Source: a virus. From it: a stretch of DNA of 21,009 bases. The notes under the pieces were generated by a model. The model was given only the letters and a program-made list of their open reading frames with translations, was not told the DNA's origin and searched no databases. The position numbers and the translations under genes are program-made. This document shows positions 1 to 7,265 of this stretch, piece after piece (position 1 is the first letter of the stretch; each line of letters starts with the position of its first letter). Location: the IMG/VR virus record IMGVR_UViG_3300017737_001556, positions 1 to 21,009 of that record; one strand, 5' to 3'.

Positions 1-642
1 CATTGGGTTACCTATACCTGTAGAGCTTGAACCATAAAGAGTTGTTATTTGGCTTGAAGAAAGAGAGTAATTATAAATGGATACAGCGTCTACTTTGCCA
101 TCTATAGCAAATGGGTTTGAACTTGAATATCTTCCAATCTCTAAATTATTATAAGCAATACCTGATGGTGAAGTTGTTATATTGTTAAATGTAGCAACAT
201 TTGAATTATCAATAAATAAATTCATATCAGTTCCATCAGAAACTATTACAATATGATGAAAATTGTTATCACTTATTGCAGATGTTTTTTCAATTTTATC
301 TTGCGCTCCACCACCAGCACCTCTATAAAGTGAAAAGAAAATTGTATTTGTTCCAATGCTTGTTCTATTATCATAAGCTAACCAAAACCCGTGCTGACTG
401 CTACCACTTCCATTAGTTTGTAAAATAGTTTGTAAACTATTAGCATTGTAATTATCAAATTTAATCCAACAAGAAATACTAAAAACACCAGTTTGTTGTA
501 CAAAATTAAATTTTTCATTACACGTTATATAACTACTCCCATCAAAGTCCATAGAATAGTTACTCTGCTTGTTAACATTGCTTTCCGTGCCATTAAAAGC
601 GTTAGGAAGTCTCCATTGGTCATTTATAAATTCTGTACTCAT
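1..642 (-). CDS. LamG-like (concanavalin-fold) virion protein, 3'-truncated by window edge
   Basis: This is a reading frame of 214 codons without a stop that runs off the left edge. It starts at an ATG one base after the stop of the upstream adhesin gene, with GGGAG just upstream as a plausible ribosome site. Visible features are SMDFDGSSYITC near residue 33, VFSISCWIKFD around 55-65, FHHIVIVSDGTDMNLFIDN around 130-150 and IDGKVDAVSIYNYSLSSSQI near the end. This is the strand order of a laminin-G/concanavalin-like jelly roll, a fold that commonly binds glycans. The same pattern ends the neighbouring 827-residue protein, so the two genes probably serve the same host-surface binding function. 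Role and fold are inferred from motif spacing. The C-terminus is unknown. Confidence 0.75.
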   Translation of the reverse strand, partial: MSTEFINDQWRLPNAFNGTESNVNKQSNYSMDFDGSSYITCNEKFNFVQQTGVFSISCWIKFDNYNANSLQTILQTNGSGSSQHGFWLAYDNRTSIGTNTIFFSLYRGAGGGAQDKIEKTSAISDNNFHHIVIVSDGTDMNLFIDNSNVATFNNITTSPSGIAYNNLEIGRYSSSNPFAIDGKVDAVSIYNYSLSSSQITTLYGSSSTGIGNPM

Positions 643-643
643 A

Positions 644-3127
644 TTAATCTCCCATTCTATTCCAGTAAATTAGGTTTGAACCTGATACTGTGGTTAAGTC
701 TTTAGTTAAATTAGTTGATGTTCCATTATATATCTCTGCTACTTGTGTAGATGTTAGAGCTGTGTTCCAGATTCCTACTTCGTCAATAGAACCGTTAAAA
801 TATAATTCTTTTCCAGTATTACCATTATTAGTTCTTGCACCTATAACGATATCAATATCTTCTATATTAACACCACTTACATCTGTTTTACTTCCATCTA
901 AAGAACCATTAATATAAATTTTAATAGTATTTGAACCATTAAAAGTTACAACACCGTGATACCAAGTATTTAAACTTAATGTAGTACCACTTGAATTAGG
1001 AAAATCTGCGTTAGCACTACTATTACCCCAACCTAATTTATATGATGGTGAAACATATAAAATATTTTCATTTGTGCTATTAGCTCTACCTGTACTTAAA
1101 ATCATTGGATAACCAGACGGAGCTGATGCTAATTTAAACCAAGCTGACATACTGAAAGGATTGCTTCCTGTTATTCCAGAACCAGAACCAGCACTTAAAT
1201 AATCATTTGAACCATCAAAGCTCATACTGTAATTATTAGCAATTCCAGCTACAGCTATTTCTACAGTTTGAGTAGATGTATTTGGACAAACACTTGAACC
1301 ACTTGAAGTAGTATTATAAGTAACTGTATGACTCGCAACAGTAGAAGCACTTAAATCTATCTCTCCAGTAGTTGAGTTAATTACTAAACCAGTAGTTCCG
1401 CTAAACGTTCCACCTGTTAATCCTGTAATAGTTGGCGTTGGGTCTGCATCTGTAGGTTCGTAACTACTTGCAGAGTAACTAAATGCAGCATTGTCTAAAG
1501 GTGTTTCTGTAACTGTTACACTTGATGAAGTAGTAGAACAACCATTAGAATCTGTTCCAGTAACAGTATAACTTCCAGCGGTTGCAGTTATGCTTTGAGT
1601 AGTTTCACCACTTGACCATAAATAACTACTTAATCCAGCAGTAGCAGTAAGTGTAGTATTTGAACCAGCACAATAAGAAAGAGTTCCGCTAATAACTACA
1701 TTAGGAGCAGCATTAATAGTTAAAGTTTGAATAGAACTATTTGGACAGCTTCCACTTGTTACAAAACCAATAACATAAGTTCCAGCAGTAGAAGCATCTA
1801 AATCAACCTCACCTGTAGAAGTGTTAAGACTTAAACCAGTAGAAGAACTAAATATTCCTGTAGTACTTTTAGTTGGTGTTGGGTCTGTAACATTATCACA
1901 GTAAGCATTTGAACTATAAGCAAAAGTAGCATTATCTAAAGCAGTTATAGTTATTGAATTAGTTACAGTAATTGGACAACTACCAGTAGTAGTATATTCT
2001 ACGCTATATGTTCCAGCAGTAGAAGCGTTTTTATCAATAACACCATTTGCATCAATACTTAATCCGCTTGGACTATTAAAAGTTCCGCTTTCACCTGTGA
2101 TAGTAGGAGTAGCAGTTAAAGAATAATTACCATGATAAACTACTATACCAGCGTTTGGCATATAGTAAGTAATTCCGCTTAATGTGTGGCTGTGAGATGT
2201 ACCATCTGAACTAACTGCATTAGAAGCAGATTCAGTAGAATATAGTGGATAGTAACCCTCTACAGCTAAAGCACCAGTTGGCATTTGACAATAAGAACTT
2301 GAATCATAAACAACCGTTGCAACATCTAAAGGAATTTCAGAAACTGTAGAAGCAGAAGAAGTAGCACTACAGCCATTGCTATCAGTACCAGTTACTGTAT
2401 AACTACCAGCAGTTACATTTATAGCTTGTGTAGTTGCTCCAGTACTCCATAAATAAGAAGATAAACCAGCAGTTGCAGTTAGTGTTGTTGTACTACCAGC
2501 ACAATAAGTTAAAGTTCCTGATATTTCAACAGTTGGTAAAGCATTAACTGTTATTTGTGTAGAGCCAGAGCTTGTACAACCATTAGAATCTGTACCAGTA
2601 GCAGTAAATAAAGTTGTAGTAGTAGGTGAAACTGTTATTGAATTGCCTGTAGATCCATTACTCCAAGAATAAGAAGCAGCACCACTTGCAGTTATAGTTG
2701 TACTTTCACCAACACAAATTGTACCAGCAGAAACACTTACAGTTACACTAGGTAAAGCATGAATAGTTAAGTCAAAAATAGCAGTTGCTGCATCAGTATC
2801 TGTATAAGTTACGGTGTATGTAGAAGCAGTAGAAGCATCTATATCAATTACACCAGTTGTAGAATTTATTACTAAACCAGTAGTAGAACTAAATGTACCA
2901 GCACCAGCATTATTAGAAACAGTTGGTGTAGGATCTGAAGCATCAGCACAAAAAGAATTAAAAGCATAAGAAATAGAAACAACTGGTTGACCACCAACAA
3001 TATTAGTTAAACCAGCATTTGTAGATTCGTAAATTTTACCAAATCCATTAGTAGAATTAGCTTTTGCTTTTCCGTAATCGTTAGAATTATTAACTGCACC
3101 TTGTCCCCATCCGTTTTCTACTGCCAT
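644..3127 (-). CDS. Large Ig-like repeat adhesin with C-terminal LamG domain (candidate tail fibre / receptor-binding protein)
   Basis: The product has 827 residues. The N-terminus (1-40) is rich in Gly and Asn with NGWGQGAVNN, a motif common at the start of phage appendage proteins and possibly a virion anchor. Residues 50-628 hold alternating Ig/PKD-like repeats. One type carries DPTPT, G(T/I)FSS(T/S)TGL and (I/L)DASTAGTY (about 50-121, 335-395, 400-470, 547-628). The other carries YCAGS, SYLWS and GTDSNGC (about 128-197, 200-268, 477-546). Such repeats are typical of SprB-like, secreted Bacteroidetes adhesins. Residues 284-333 hold an inserted segment with GYYPLY, GTSHSHT and YYMPN. Residues 630-805 form a LamG-like domain (SMSFDGSNDYL, FSMSAWFKL, WYHGVVTFNGS, GSIDEVGIWNTAL). 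No signal peptide is seen, as expected for a virion protein. Receptor binding is inferred. Confidence 0.8.
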   Translation of the reverse strand: MAVENGWGQGAVNNSNDYGKAKANSTNGFGKIYESTNAGLTNIVGGQPVVSISYAFNSFCADASDPTPTVSNNAGAGTFSSTTGLVINSTTGVIDIDASTASTYTVTYTDTDAATAIFDLTIHALPSVTVSVSAGTICVGESTTITASGAASYSWSNGSTGNSITVSPTTTTLFTATGTDSNGCTSSGSTQITVNALPTVEISGTLTYCAGSTTTLTATAGLSSYLWSTGATTQAINVTAGSYTVTGTDSNGCSATSSASTVSEIPLDVATVVYDSSSYCQMPTGALAVEGYYPLYSTESASNAVSSDGTSHSHTLSGITYYMPNAGIVVYHGNYSLTATPTITGESGTFNSPSGLSIDANGVIDKNASTAGTYSVEYTTTGSCPITVTNSITITALDNATFAYSSNAYCDNVTDPTPTKSTTGIFSSSTGLSLNTSTGEVDLDASTAGTYVIGFVTSGSCPNSSIQTLTINAAPNVVISGTLSYCAGSNTTLTATAGLSSYLWSSGETTQSITATAGSYTVTGTDSNGCSTTSSSVTVTETPLDNAAFSYSASSYEPTDADPTPTITGLTGGTFSGTTGLVINSTTGEIDLSASTVASHTVTYNTTSSGSSVCPNTSTQTVEIAVAGIANNYSMSFDGSNDYLSAGSGSGITGSNPFSMSAWFKLASAPSGYPMILSTGRANSTNENILYVSPSYKLGWGNSSANADFPNSSGTTLSLNTWYHGVVTFNGSNTIKIYINGSLDGSKTDVSGVNIEDIDIVIGARTNNGNTGKELYFNGSIDEVGIWNTALTSTQVAEIYNGTSTNLTKDLTTVSGSNLIYWNRMGD
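1493..1690 (-). repeat. Ig-like repeat copy A inside the adhesin gene
   Basis: This stretch encodes residues 480-545 of the adhesin. It is nearly the same protein as copy B at 2327-2521: both carry YCAGS, TTLTATAGLSSYLWS, TAGSYTVTGTDSNGC and PLD in the same order. At DNA level the copies differ at many synonymous positions, including serine codons of different classes (AGT versus TCN). A more distant third copy covers residues 128-197. Confidence 0.8.
2327..2521 (-). repeat. Ig-like repeat copy B inside the adhesin gene
   Basis: This stretch encodes residues 203-267 and pairs with copy A at 1493-1690. The protein is highly similar, but the codon choice is largely different. Confidence 0.8.
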
Positions 3128-3130
3128 AAT

Positions 3131-3637
3131 CTATCTTAAATACCACCCATTAAAATTATCATCATAATCTGGGTTAATGTCCTCATTTTGATTTGTAAAA
3201 TATTCTGGAAAATTTGCACTTGCATTAAAATTTAAGTAGTCTATCATTCTAGTTGAATAGTACTGAGCTGCATCACGTTCAGCTTCTACTAAATATTCTA
3301 CTTCATCTTTGCTTAATGCAGTAGCATTTTCTGCGCTGTTTCTGTAAATACCACCATTAGCTATTGTTATGCCTAAATATGGTAAAGCTCTCATAAATCC
3401 GTAGTGAATAAGTATCGGTTTTATATAAGTATCTACAAGAGTTAAATAATTACCTGTTAAAGTGCCACCATCAATATCAGATTTAAGTTTTTCATAAAGA
3501 TCAGTACCTAATAACCTCTGAACCTCTATATCTTGTGCCATCTCGACATAAGGCAATAGTTTATCAGTATCTACATTGCCATTGGCTGCTGTAAATGTTA
3601 CTAAATCCTTTCTTTGTATGAATAAAACTTTAGCCAT
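3131..3637 (-). CDS. Probable head-tail connector/adaptor protein (DUF6712-like)
   Basis: The product has 168 residues. The pattern of helices and motifs (AQDIEVQRLLGTDLYEKL around 34-51, YIKPILIHYGFMRALPYLGI around 91-110, a C-terminal NQNEDINPDYDDNFNGWYL) resembles a conserved family of Bacteroidetes-phage virion proteins that occupy the head-tail adaptor position. It lies two genes past the portal and just before the adhesin genes, with ATG one base after the stop of the preceding gene. By analogy with gp6-type adaptors it would form a ring under the portal. The family name is from memory of such proteins, and the adaptor function is inferred from size, helical content and position. Confidence 0.65.
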   Translation of the reverse strand: MAKVLFIQRKDLVTFTAANGNVDTDKLLPYVEMAQDIEVQRLLGTDLYEKLKSDIDGGTLTGNYLTLVDTYIKPILIHYGFMRALPYLGITIANGGIYRNSAENATALSKDEVEYLVEAERDAAQYYSTRMIDYLNFNASANFPEYFTNQNEDINPDYDDNFNGWYLR

Positions 3638-4069
3638 TTATATTGTTACGTTAGGTATTTGGCTTGCTTCGTATGCTACTTTTTTAGCTAAATCAGGGTA
3701 ATTTTGTAATTCAGATTTTAATTCTTTGTACCCTTTTACATCATTTGCTGAAACTCCTAATTCTTTTGCAATTTTTTCAACTTTTGCTAAAACATCTTTT
3801 AATCCAGCACCTTTATTAGATAATTTTTCAACTTTTGCTTCTAAATTATCTTGTGCATCTAAAGCACTATTATAAGCTTTCAATTGTGCTTTTTCATATT
3901 TATCTTTTTCTTTTTCTACTTGTGCCATTAAACCATTTAAGTCATCATAACTTTTTTTAATGTTTTTTAACCCTTTAGTTACGTCATCTGCTACAGACAA
4001 TTCTACCTTCTCTGACTTTAACTCTACTTTGTTAAGTGCTTCGTACACTCTTTCTAATGTTGTTTTCAT
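3638..4069 (-). CDS. Coiled-coil virion-associated protein, paralogue of the next gene upstream
   Basis: The 143-residue protein is Lys/Glu/Ala-rich and almost entirely helical by composition. Residues 7-24 (RVYEALNKVELKSEKVEL) closely match residues 5-22 of the 106-residue protein encoded at 4080-4400, and the segment KIAKELGVSANDVK near residue 93 matches KELGVSPKDM there. The two genes therefore look like a tandem duplication, with this copy carrying a longer central coiled coil (about 40-95). It follows an A-rich leader (TAATAAAAATG). The function is unknown. The position between portal and adaptor suggests a minor head protein, a portal-associated protein or an ejected helical protein. 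Confidence 0.7.
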   Translation of the reverse strand: MKTTLERVYEALNKVELKSEKVELSVADDVTKGLKNIKKSYDDLNGLMAQVEKEKDKYEKAQLKAYNSALDAQDNLEAKVEKLSNKGAGLKDVLAKVEKIAKELGVSANDVKGYKELKSELQNYPDLAKKVAYEASQIPNVTI

Positions 4070-4079
4070 TTTTATTATT

Positions 4080-4400
4080 TTATGCGTTTGAAATATCTTT
4101 TGCTAGTTTTTCTGCTTGTTTTATATCTTGAAATAATTTTTGTAAGTTCATATCTTTAGGCGAAACACCTAATTCTTTTGCTATTTGTTCAGCTTTATTA
4201 GCATCTTTATTAAATTCTTTTATTTCTGTTTCAATAGCAGCTGCTGTATATTTTGCTTTTGCTAATTGACTTTCTGCTGTTTCTTTAAATTTCATTATAA
4301 GATTATAATGAGTTTTAGTATCTTGCCATAGACCTAACTCTATCTTCTCAGACTTTAGCTCTACCTTATTTAACTTTTCGTATACTCTTTTTATTTCCAT
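4080..4400 (-). CDS. Small coiled-coil protein, paralogue of the 143-residue neighbour
   Basis: The 106-residue protein is charged and helical. It begins with MEIKRVYEKLNKVELKSEKI and has AEQIAKELGVSPKDMNLQKL in its last third. Both blocks recur in the 143-residue protein encoded immediately downstream, while the middles differ in length and sequence. This indicates duplication followed by divergence of the central coiled coil. The ATG lies two bases beyond the portal gene's stop. No enzymatic motif is visible. The function is unknown, with a structural role near the portal inferred only from context. Confidence 0.7.
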   Translation of the reverse strand: MEIKRVYEKLNKVELKSEKIELGLWQDTKTHYNLIMKFKETAESQLAKAKYTAAAIETEIKEFNKDANKAEQIAKELGVSPKDMNLQKLFQDIKQAEKLAKDISNA

Positions 4401-4402
4401 AA

Positions 4403-6211
4403 TTATTTACTTGTTGGATATGCTCCTCTATCACTTCTTGTTCTTTCTGCTTTTGCAGCTCTTTTATGTCCTCTTGGCTTTGCTTTATAGCTTTTAGGTA
4501 TTTCCTTAACTACATCATAATCACCTAACTTTTTACTTCCTTTTTTACCATCTAAAGCAGCATCAATTTTCATTTTATATAAAACTTCTCTCCACTTATG
4601 TCTACAATAAATCCCACCTTTGAACTTAAATAGGTCGTACTTTTGACCATTATGCATAGGTAGTTCAGCAGCTTTAAAATTTAAATTTCTACTTGCTTTA
4701 TCAATATCTTCTAATCTAAATACAACACCTCTTTTGCTTCTAGACATCATTTCCTCACAGAACTTTCTAGAACTGCTCTTAGAACCTTTCTTAGTGCCTA
4801 CATCGTACTTGTACCTAACTTTGTAATAAGACTTATCTAATATTGAAAATCCTTCTGGATTGTTTTTAATAGGTGTATCACTTTTAACTGCTTCTGCTAA
4901 GTGTAAAACATTGCCAGCCCATTCTTCAACATTTGAGTTTTCTTCGCTAACATCTCTAATGTCTGCTATTTCCCATTCATCACTCATTAATTCACCTTCT
5001 AAACCTTCTAAAACAGTATCAAATACATCATCAGGTATATCAGTTTTTTTAGAAGCCATCATTTCTAGCTTAGAAAAATCATCTTCTTTTACACCAGTTT
5101 CTTCTTCTTGTACTTCGTCATTAGCTACTTCAACTTCTATAAATTCTAAAGGATCACTTGTCTTAAAGTAAAGGTTTAAGCTTATTCCGTTAACCTCTAG
5201 TATCTCGTTTAAAGCATCACAAATTAAGTCTTGATATGGTTTTATAGTAGTGTTAGAAAATAACCTTTGTGCAGTTCTAATTTCATCTTCATTAGAACCT
5301 AATCCACTACCACCCATGTCTCTTAATCCAATAAGTAATGGAGAAGTAACACGATGTGTTAAAAGAATCATTCTCTTGCATTCTTCACTTAAATATTCAT
5401 AAAGCTCTGGTGCTTGTTGTACTGGTAAGCTGTCGATGGTCGTTTTTTGCTCTGCATTGTGGTTAAATGCTACAATTACCTTTTCGCCATTTGCTCCAGT
5501 TAGTCTATTTAAAACTTGAGATTTAATCTCTTGCATTTTTTGTTCTGAAGGTACTCCACTATTGAAATTAACTATAGTTCTAGAATTAAAACTAGACATA
5601 GTTTCATTAATAAGATAATCTGCAATCTCCGATTCTAGAACGGGGTACGAAGTAGACCAATCACAAGGACTATAGTAGTAATAAGAAGGGATATATTTCT
5701 TAATTACATAAATTTCATTGCCACTATTTTTAGAGCCAAAAACAGGCATCTTAGTTAGTTCTGTAGCTTGGGTTACTTTAGTCCAATCAGGTGCATAGAA
5801 GTAGTTCTCTATCTTCCCTTTATCGTTCATTTTTTCAGCACGTAAAGTTTCTCTAGGGAAATGAGAAATTGAAGCTATTTTTTTACCTTTGTAAGTAACT
5901 TGTAAAGAAGCTTCTCCTAACATTTTAAGATCTAAACATACCTTTCTTAAACAGTCTGGTTTTAGCAGTCCTTTCATTTGAGCATATTGCTCTGGTTTTT
6001 TAGAAGAATCTGTTGCATCTAATCCTCTACCGTAAATTTGTTGACCTATTCCTGTAATAACACTTCTATTTGTTGTGCTATTCATATAGGCATCTATAAG
6101 GTCTTGATAGTAGTTATTATCTTCTCCTATTCCAACCCAGTCTCTGTTCTTTTCTTCAGTTATTACTGGTTTTTCGTATTGGCTTAATTCAAGTAGATGT
6201 ACGTTGTTCAT
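4403..6211 (-). CDS. Portal protein with C-terminal MuF-like domain (fusion)
   Basis: The product has 602 residues. Residues 1-360 match the layout of tailed-phage portal proteins: an N-terminal WVGIGEDNNYYQDLIDAYMNS segment, VCLDLKMLGEASLQV around 91-105, a Tyr-rich stretch at 173-181 and a helical HRVTSPLLIGLRD core around 286-298. An acidic linker covers about 360-425. Residues 455-548 contain SRKFC (481-485), GVVFRLEDID (495-504) and FKGGIYCRHKW (530-540). This Cys-to-CRH spacing is typical of MuF-type minor head proteins. A Lys/Arg-rich tail ends the protein. The portal forms the dodecameric DNA gate. The start overlaps the previous stop as ATGA. The portal call is firm; the MuF assignment is from pattern recognition. 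Confidence 0.85.
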   Translation of the reverse strand: MNNVHLLELSQYEKPVITEEKNRDWVGIGEDNNYYQDLIDAYMNSTTNRSVITGIGQQIYGRGLDATDSSKKPEQYAQMKGLLKPDCLRKVCLDLKMLGEASLQVTYKGKKIASISHFPRETLRAEKMNDKGKIENYFYAPDWTKVTQATELTKMPVFGSKNSGNEIYVIKKYIPSYYYYSPCDWSTSYPVLESEIADYLINETMSSFNSRTIVNFNSGVPSEQKMQEIKSQVLNRLTGANGEKVIVAFNHNAEQKTTIDSLPVQQAPELYEYLSEECKRMILLTHRVTSPLLIGLRDMGGSGLGSNEDEIRTAQRLFSNTTIKPYQDLICDALNEILEVNGISLNLYFKTSDPLEFIEVEVANDEVQEEETGVKEDDFSKLEMMASKKTDIPDDVFDTVLEGLEGELMSDEWEIADIRDVSEENSNVEEWAGNVLHLAEAVKSDTPIKNNPEGFSILDKSYYKVRYKYDVGTKKGSKSSSRKFCEEMMSRSKRGVVFRLEDIDKASRNLNFKAAELPMHNGQKYDLFKFKGGIYCRHKWREVLYKMKIDAALDGKKGSKKLGDYDVVKEIPKSYKAKPRGHKRAAKAERTRSDRGAYPTSK

Positions 6212-6564
6212 GGTGCAGAGTAATATGTGTATTCATTAGCTCCTGTATTGTGTTGTGTATAAACACCAGAAGTCATTTCATAAGTTGATGAAGCTTGATT
6301 AGTACAAAAAACCTTGTCTCTAAATATTAATTTATCGTCTGTAGTATTTTGTATTTCTATCATGTAAAAAGAACCCTCTATAAGAGCTTGTGAGGTTACA
6401 TAAGTAGAATAGAAACTATTGCTGCCTATTGATGCATTAGAATCCGTTAAAATCACCTTATTCTTGTTTTTAGAAGTTATTTTTAAAGTGTAGGTTTTAC
6501 TACTAGAAATATCCTCTCTAGGTATAAAATTTATTGTTCCGCCTGTTGTACTTAATATCTGCAT
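6208..6564 (-). CDS. Conserved beta-rich structural protein of unknown function
   Basis: The product has 118 residues. It is rich in Thr, Ser, Tyr and Ile with alternating polar/hydrophobic stretches (TINFIPRED near 10, YTLKITSKNKNKVILTDS around 25-42, SFYMIEIQN near 66), which suggests a small beta-sandwich. It is the first gene after the terminator at 6576-6610 and overlaps the portal start by 4 nt, so it is co-translated with the portal. No catalytic motif is seen. A small virion protein, for example a decoration or head-tail joining protein, is plausible but unproven. Confidence 0.65.
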   Translation of the reverse strand: MQILSTTGGTINFIPREDISSSKTYTLKITSKNKNKVILTDSNASIGSNSFYSTYVTSQALIEGSFYMIEIQNTTDDKLIFRDKVFCTNQASSTYEMTSGVYTQHNTGANEYTYYSAP

Positions 6565-6575
6565 CTTAATCTTTT

Positions 6576-6610
6576 AAAAAAAAAGGTGGTTTAAAATTAA
6601 TCGAACCACC
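6576..6610 (-). terminator. Rho-independent terminator after the tail-tube-like gene
   Basis: On the minus strand GGTGGTT (6610-6604) pairs with AACCACC (6591-6585) across a 12-nt AT-rich loop. The stem is followed directly by nine T (6584-6576). It lies between the 182-residue gene and the 118-residue gene. Confidence 0.85.
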
Positions 6611-6623
6611 CTTTTCACACCCT

Positions 6624-6650
6624 GTACTATATGTACTTTACATATAATAC
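6624..6650. repeat. Near-perfect inverted repeat, possible operator or RNA hairpin
   Basis: TATATGTA, CTT, TACATATA forms a perfect 8-bp palindrome (6628-6646). It extends by GTA/TAC (6624-6626 and 6648-6650) after a single mismatched position on each side. It sits between the stop of the 182-residue gene and the terminator. It has no T tract of its own, so it is not a terminator. It could be a protein-binding site or a 3' mRNA stabilising hairpin. Confidence 0.6.
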
Positions 6651-6662
6651 CCACTAAACATC

Positions 6663-7211
6663 TTAACTGTTTGTACCTACAACTACAGTTGCAGTAGCAC
6701 TAGACATTCCAGCAAATGGATTGCCAGCAACAGCTCCAGCTATAAAGTTTGCTGGTAATTTTTCACTACCTGAAAGAGTTAATGTTGTTCCACTCATGTC
6801 AGCGAAAGCTGCTCCAGTAGTTATACTACCACCCGAAACACTAAGACCGAAATCTTTTCCAGCCAAAAACGCATTATTATTATTGTCAACAATAACACAA
6901 TGAGGTCGGCTAAAAGCCATAAGCTTAAATTGAACCATATCTTCTTTAGTAAGTTTCTGTAGGTTTAATGTTAAAGTTTGCTCGAAAAAAGTAGTTCCAG
7001 CATCTTGAGAAGAAGTAATAGCTTGCTCTAATGAGTTAGCACCCTTTACTAGGTACTTATACGCTGAAAATGTTCCAGCCATGTCTGTAATCTCATCTGA
7101 GCTTTCTGTTATAGCACCAAGATCACCAAAGTCTACAAAGTAAACTGCATCAATCCCACCTACTACATCTTTACAAGGTACATTTCTACCCGCTGATAAA
7201 TCGCATGCCAT
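6663..7211 (-). CDS. Probable major tail (tube) protein
   Basis: The product has 182 residues. It begins MACDLSAGRNVPCKDVVGGI, continues with VYFVDFGD and has a YKYLVKGANSLEQAITSS segment around 51-68 and FFEQTLTLNLQKLTKEDMVQF around 74-94. This arrangement of beta strands is seen in tail-tube-like proteins of Bacteroidetes phages. It is followed by HCVIVDNNNNAFLAGKDFG and an Ala/Gly/Ser/Thr-rich C-terminus. The gene directly follows the major capsid gene and is flanked by intrinsic terminators on both sides, a setting expected for one of the most abundant virion proteins. A head decoration protein is an alternative. An A-rich leader precedes the ATG. Confidence 0.65.
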   Translation of the reverse strand: MACDLSAGRNVPCKDVVGGIDAVYFVDFGDLGAITESSDEITDMAGTFSAYKYLVKGANSLEQAITSSQDAGTTFFEQTLTLNLQKLTKEDMVQFKLMAFSRPHCVIVDNNNNAFLAGKDFGLSVSGGSITTGAAFADMSGTTLTLSGSEKLPANFIAGAVAGNPFAGMSSATATVVVGTNS

Positions 7212-7224
7212 ATTTGTTATTTTT

Positions 7225-7249
7225 AAAAAGGGGAGTATTACAACTCCCC
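7225..7249 (-). terminator. Rho-independent terminator after the major capsid gene
   Basis: On the minus strand GGGGAGT (7249-7243) pairs with ACTCCCC (7236-7230) around a 6-nt loop. Five T (7229-7225) follow, and the next gene starts at 7211. It probably allows partial readthrough, since no clear promoter separates the two genes. Confidence 0.85.
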
Positions 7250-7265
7250 ATTATTAGTTAATTAA

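Noticed and set aside
1261-3127. CRISPR-like or simple repeat array in the adhesin gene
   Set aside because: The periodicity is at protein level (Ig-like repeats). The DNA copies are too diverged and too long for CRISPR repeats.
6628-6646. Terminator reading of the palindrome
   Set aside because: It has an AT-only-like stem and no T tract on either side. The true terminator is the neighbouring GC-richer hairpin at 6576-6610.
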